Origin: CBDFGT01 sp965247225
Lineage (GTDB): Bacteria > Pseudomonadota > Alphaproteobacteria > Rhizobiales > Rhizobiaceae
NCBI GenBank assembly: GCA_965247225.1
Contig: CBDFGT010000027.1
Span: forward strand, 245,245 to 309,244
Reading direction: 5' to 3'
Length of the DNA stretch: 64,000 nucleotides
Positions within the stretch are counted from its first letter, which is position 1, and each line of letters starts with the position of its first letter. Below, one piece after another: positions 61,364 through 64,000 of the stretch. The notes beneath the pieces are model-generated. The model worked only from the letters and a program-made list of their open reading frames with translations, did no database searches and was not told the DNA's origin. The position numbers were made by a program, and so were the translations under genes.

Positions 61364-62680
61364 TCAGTCCTTCTTCACCGGCTTCGGTTTCATAGACTTT
61401 GGACCCAGCGGATGGTCGGCATGCGGATAGGGCGGATGATGATGGCCATGGTCGTGATCATGGCTGTGGCCACCATGCACGTGACCATGGTCGTGGTGAT
61501 CATGACCGTGATGCAAATGTCCGCAGTTTTCATCATGGACATGCACATCGCCCGGCTGGCGGATATAATCCGCCTCGGCCAGAACCTCGGCCACCTGATG
61601 TTCAAACTTCGCATATTTGCCACCCAGCGCAATGGACGGCGCAAAATCAAAACCATGGGTCATCTCAACTGGCGTCAGCGGGGCCGGGCTGCCATGGCTG
61701 TGCAGCGGTGTCCAGGGCAGTCCATGCTCCCGGCAGAACGCTTCCTCGCGGCAGGAGGCATCACAATCCCCCTTGCACGGACAGTTCTCCAGGCCCCCGC
61801 CAATGCCCTCCACATGATGGTGGTGGCTTTCCTGCTTCTGGCCGACCGAGGCTTCAAACCCTAAAACCTGTTCGCGATATTTGCACATCTGGCAATTCAT
61901 CAGCGCCTGACCGTTCAGAATTTCCTGCACCCGGTCCTCAAATGCATCCAGCACCAGCGGGTGATCATTGAGATAGGACGCCTTGACGAAATGGATGTCG
62001 GGATGTTTTGCCGCCACGTCATCGGTATAGGAATAGATGCGTTTGACCAGAACCCCGGTAAACAGGAAATACGGAAATACGATAATGCGCTTGTAGCCAA
62101 GCCTGGCGGCATGTTCCAGCCCGGGCTCGACCAGCGGAAAGGTGACACCGGAATAGCATGTCTCGCCCCAGCCAAAGCCCATCCCCTCCCAGAGCATGCG
62201 CATGACCTTGGAGACATTGGAATTGGCATCCGGATCAGACGAGCCGCGCCCGACCACCATCAAAAGCGTATCGTGCAGGCCGACGGCACCGCGCTCAGCA
62301 TCGGCCGCTGCCACCGCTTCGGCAATCCGGTCACCGGCAGCCCGGATCATCTTCAGGTCAATGCCCAGCTCGCGTCCGTAATTCACCGTCACGCCCGGAT
62401 TTTGCGCAGCCCACGTATTGAGAACGGAGGGGATGTCATTCTTGGCATGGCCTGCGGCAAACAGCATGCCCGGAACCGCCAGAATGCGCGTCACCCCTTG
62501 CGCCTTCAGACTGTCGAGACCGGCAGACAGGACCGGATTGCAAAATTCCAGATAGCCGTATTCGACAGGCAGATCGGGATAGCGGGCGCGCAGCCCTTGC
62601 GAAATGACCGCAAATTCACGCGCGGCATTCTGGTTGCGGCTGCCATGTCCACACACCATGATTCCCAGTTTTTCAGCCAT
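61364..62680 (-). CDS. cbiX: Sirohydrochlorin cobaltochelatase CbiX with cysteine- and histidine-rich C-terminus
   Basis: About 438 residues from the ATG at 62680, which has AGGAG seven bases upstream; a longer frame only reads through the leader. Two chelatase halves are visible: MVCGHGSRNQNAAREF and LLMVVGRGSSDPDANS, with AVPGMLFAAGHAKNDI and FPYFLFTGVLVKRI. After residue about 260 come MNCQMCKYR, then CPCKGDCDASCREEAFC, a possible iron-sulfur or zinc site, and finally a tail crowded with HDH/HGH repeats. Long CbiX proteins with a cluster and histidine tail insert cobalt early in the anaerobic pathway. Confidence 0.92.
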   Translation of the reverse strand: MAEKLGIMVCGHGSRNQNAAREFAVISQGLRARYPDLPVEYGYLEFCNPVLSAGLDSLKAQGVTRILAVPGMLFAAGHAKNDIPSVLNTWAAQNPGVTVNYGRELGIDLKMIRAAGDRIAEAVAAADAERGAVGLHDTLLMVVGRGSSDPDANSNVSKVMRMLWEGMGFGWGETCYSGVTFPLVEPGLEHAARLGYKRIIVFPYFLFTGVLVKRIYSYTDDVAAKHPDIHFVKASYLNDHPLVLDAFEDRVQEILNGQALMNCQMCKYREQVLGFEASVGQKQESHHHHVEGIGGGLENCPCKGDCDASCREEAFCREHGLPWTPLHSHGSPAPLTPVEMTHGFDFAPSIALGGKYAKFEHQVAEVLAEADYIRQPGDVHVHDENCGHLHHGHDHHDHGHVHGGHSHDHDHGHHHPPYPHADHPLGPKSMKPKPVKKD

Positions 62681-62689
62681 TGTCAGGTC

Positions 62690-62850
62690 TCCTGCTTCGT
62701 TTTCAACAAATGTACGAAGCGCCGGGTGCGCCCACCCTGCAACCTTGCCGGACAGTTCCGTTTGAAGGCCCCCTGCTTGGGTCAGCCGCACCGGATTTGT
62801 TTTCAAGCCTGAGACAGGCACCGTCGCACATGCAAGACGTTTAGCCGGAA
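62690..62850 (-). promoter_or_regulatory. Candidate cobalamin riboswitch upstream of cbiX
   Basis: On the minus strand, reading towards cbiX, there is GACGGTGCCTGTCTCAGGC, then CCGGTGCGGCTGACCC, and near the start AAGCAGGAGACCTGAC. The core CAGGAGACCTG of the B12 box is exact and includes the cbiX ribosome site, so ligand binding could hide it. Other conserved parts, such as GCCACTG, are not clear, so the structure may be shortened or degenerate. Limits are approximate. Confidence 0.55.
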
Positions 62851-62902
62851 GCCATGAAGGCGTCAAACAGGATTGCGGCAGATCCTGTGGACGATGCGGC
62901 AA

Positions 62903-63337
62903 TCACCACAAACGCTGATCGAAGGAAAATGGCTCGATCTGAATGATAGCAACATTGGCAGCATCAGGATGCAAGGGCTTCAGCAAGAAATTGTGCGAGT
63001 GCGGAGACACCACACTGCGCAGGCGTGAAAGGCATGAAGTGTTTTCAACAAGCCAGCAATCTCCGCTTGTGCGTGTTTCCACTTCTTCCGACGACAATGG
63101 ATTGAGCGCATACATGATCATATCATCAGGCCATTCCAATTTCACCATGACGTAATCAGGAGGCAGAAGATCGAATCAAATATCAAGGTGAACCCGAACT
63201 TCAAGCAAAGCCAATGCTGGATGTTCCGCCATGTAAACAATCGGGCGACCTTTGGAATGCCAACGCCCTTCCCTGAACATCCCGCCCTTGCCAGAAAGGT
63301 CAGCAAAGGGTGCCCGAGCCAAACGCCAGCCAATCAA
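62903..63337 (-). pseudogene. RES-domain toxin gene interrupted by an in-frame TGA
   Basis: Frame opening at a TTG that overlaps the antitoxin stop. Codons 1-53 read as the RES N-terminus: WRLARAPFADLSGKGGMF, then EGRWHSKGRPIVYMAEHPAL and LLEVRVHLDI. A TGA at 63176-63178 follows. The same frame continues with FDLLPPDYVMVKLEWPDD and GDCWLVENTSCLSRLRSVV, ending HNFLLKPLHPDAANVAI and EPFSFDQRL, the RES C-terminus. Total 144 sense-length codons, normal for RES. RES toxins consume NAD+. The stop probably disables the toxin. Confidence 0.82.
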
Positions 63338-63708
63338 GCAGCAAATCCCTGATCGATCTTGTCCAGCAAGGCTTCGACAGCAGCAACACCATCTTCTGAA
63401 TGGAGGATCGACAGCGGACTGTTTCCGCCCAAAGCTGATGTCGGGCGACTCAACCAGATATCCGCCTTTTCCTCACCAAATGTTTCTGTAGCCTTTGCCA
63501 CGATCTGACTTTGGACAGAGGCAGGCGATTGATCTTGACCCGTCGGTGCAGTTCCTCGCTGGGGCAGACGCATTTCAGCTCGCCTGCCCGCGTTCACATC
63601 TCCATACGGACCATGCCCGGCCTCTTTGGCATCAAACGATTCAGTCCCATCCTTGTCATTAGGCTTTGCTTGTACTGGCTTTGAACTCATATCAACGTCC
63701 TTTTCCAA
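63334..63708 (-). CDS. MbcA/ParS/Xre-type (DUF2384) antitoxin
   Basis: 124 residues from 63708; a start at 63690 (MSSKPVQ) is also possible. The disordered N-terminal half is rich in Gly, Glu, Asp and Lys. The C-terminal half is the DUF2384 fold: ATETFGEEKADIWLSRPTSAL, GGNSPLSILHSEDGVAAVEAL and a last helix DKIDQGFAA. This module binds and blocks RES toxins. No full Xre helix-turn-helix is evident. The stop overlaps the toxin start, the usual operon order. Confidence 0.8.
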   Translation of the reverse strand: MEKDVDMSSKPVQAKPNDKDGTESFDAKEAGHGPYGDVNAGRRAEMRLPQRGTAPTGQDQSPASVQSQIVAKATETFGEEKADIWLSRPTSALGGNSPLSILHSEDGVAAVEALLDKIDQGFAA

Positions 63709-63820
63709 GTCTTAAAACACAATACACCAATTTTCGATTGGCTGAAACCGGCAAAAATGCCAGATGCTTTTCCAGTCCAGTTCTCAAGAATCTGCGAAAA
63801 TAAAAAGAGTGAATGTTCCA

Positions 63821-64000
63821 ATGCAAGATCTTGTCCCTCACCTTCTGGCCTTCCTGTTCATCGCAGCCTTTGTGGCAGGCTTCATCGATTCCATTGCCGG
63901 CGGTGGCGGGCTGATCACGGTTCCGGCCATGCTGATTGCCGGCATTCCGCCGCTGGAAACCTTGGGAACCAACAAGCTGCAATCCCTGTTCGGCTCCGGC
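63821..64000 (+). CDS. TSUP (TauE/SafE, YfcA-like) permease, partial
   Basis: Starts at the ATG at 63821 and runs off the right edge after 60 residues. It shows LLAFLFIAAFVAGFIDSIAG and GGGLITVPAMLIAGIPPLET then LGTNKLQSLFGSG, matching the first repeat of TSUP family permeases (DUF81), which move sulfite, organosulfonates or related anions. The specific substrate cannot be told. Confidence 0.88.
   Translation, partial: MQDLVPHLLAFLFIAAFVAGFIDSIAGGGGLITVPAMLIAGIPPLETLGTNKLQSLFGSG

Noticed and set aside
63176..63178. The TGA as a selenocysteine codon in the RES gene
   Set aside because: No selenocysteine element was recognised after the codon, and RES proteins do not use selenocysteine as far as I know.
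63142..63333. A 63-residue minus-strand frame between the antitoxin and the toxin end
   Set aside because: The RES homology is in another frame of the same strand; this one is a shadow of the broken toxin gene.
1..64000. CRISPR arrays, rRNA genes or phage structural genes
   Set aside because: None seen: no regularly spaced direct repeats, no rRNA-like stretches and no capsid, tail or integrase motifs on reading through the window.

Overview
The window comes from an alphaproteobacterium, most probably the order Hyphomicrobiales (Rhizobiales). It carries the acpXL-fabZXL-fabF2XL-fabF1XL-adhXL-lpxXL locus for the very-long-chain acyl group of lipid A. It also has ccoNOQP next to ccoGHIS (fixNOQP-fixGHIS), an FNR-type regulator beside hemN, and Zur-controlled zinc uptake. 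The genus cannot be fixed from the sequence. Gene density is high, and most genes lie on the minus strand in overlapping operons.

Layout. (1) 1-9 kb holds metal handling: the start of dusA, a TerC-family exporter, a gamma carbonic anhydrase, a copper P-type ATPase, zur-znuB-znuC divergent from znuA, and a COG0523 GTPase with a tiny cysteine-rich partner. Three similar palindromes mark a Zur regulon. (2) 9-12 kb holds a SPINDLY-type glycosyltransferase and an EAL protein. (3) 12-26 kb is a ten-gene minus-strand sugar operon: ABC transporter, GH2 beta-mannosidase, lyxose/mannose-type isomerase, TIM-barrel isomerase, Gfo/Idh/MocA oxidoreductase, aldo/keto reductase and GH43 enzyme. A LacI-family gene is divergent and two candidate operators lie between them. 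(4) 26-27 kb is gnd. (5) 27-36 kb is the cbb3 oxidase with its assembly genes, FNR boxes and a divergent hemerythrin-like gene. (6) 36-38 kb holds glutaminase and a 360-bp MITE-like element. (7) 38-43.5 kb is the lipid A acyl locus. (8) 43.5-46.7 kb holds hemN, fnr, an L,D-transpeptidase and a structured intergenic region with its own FNR box. (9) 46.7-62.9 kb is the cobalamin locus, of the early-cobalt-insertion type (CbiX, CbiD, CbiG-CobJ), with a candidate B12 leader. It is interrupted by a nucleoside hydrolase and an AT-rich two-gene cassette. (10) 62.9-64 kb holds a DUF2384/RES toxin-antitoxin pair whose toxin has an in-frame stop, then the start of a TSUP permease.

The strongest candidate for an undescribed system is the AT-rich cassette at 54.0-55.7 kb. 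It encodes a phosphoribosyltransferase-like protein and a NADAR (YbiA-like) protein with overlapping stop and start codons, inserted into the cobalamin locus. A role in phage defence or NAD/ADP-ribose metabolism is inferred from family knowledge and is not shown by the sequence. Other items worth a second look are the toxin with an in-frame UGA, the FNR-box-linked structured RNA candidate, the Zur-linked small protein, perfect inverted repeats inside operons, and a ketosynthase without its active-site cysteine.
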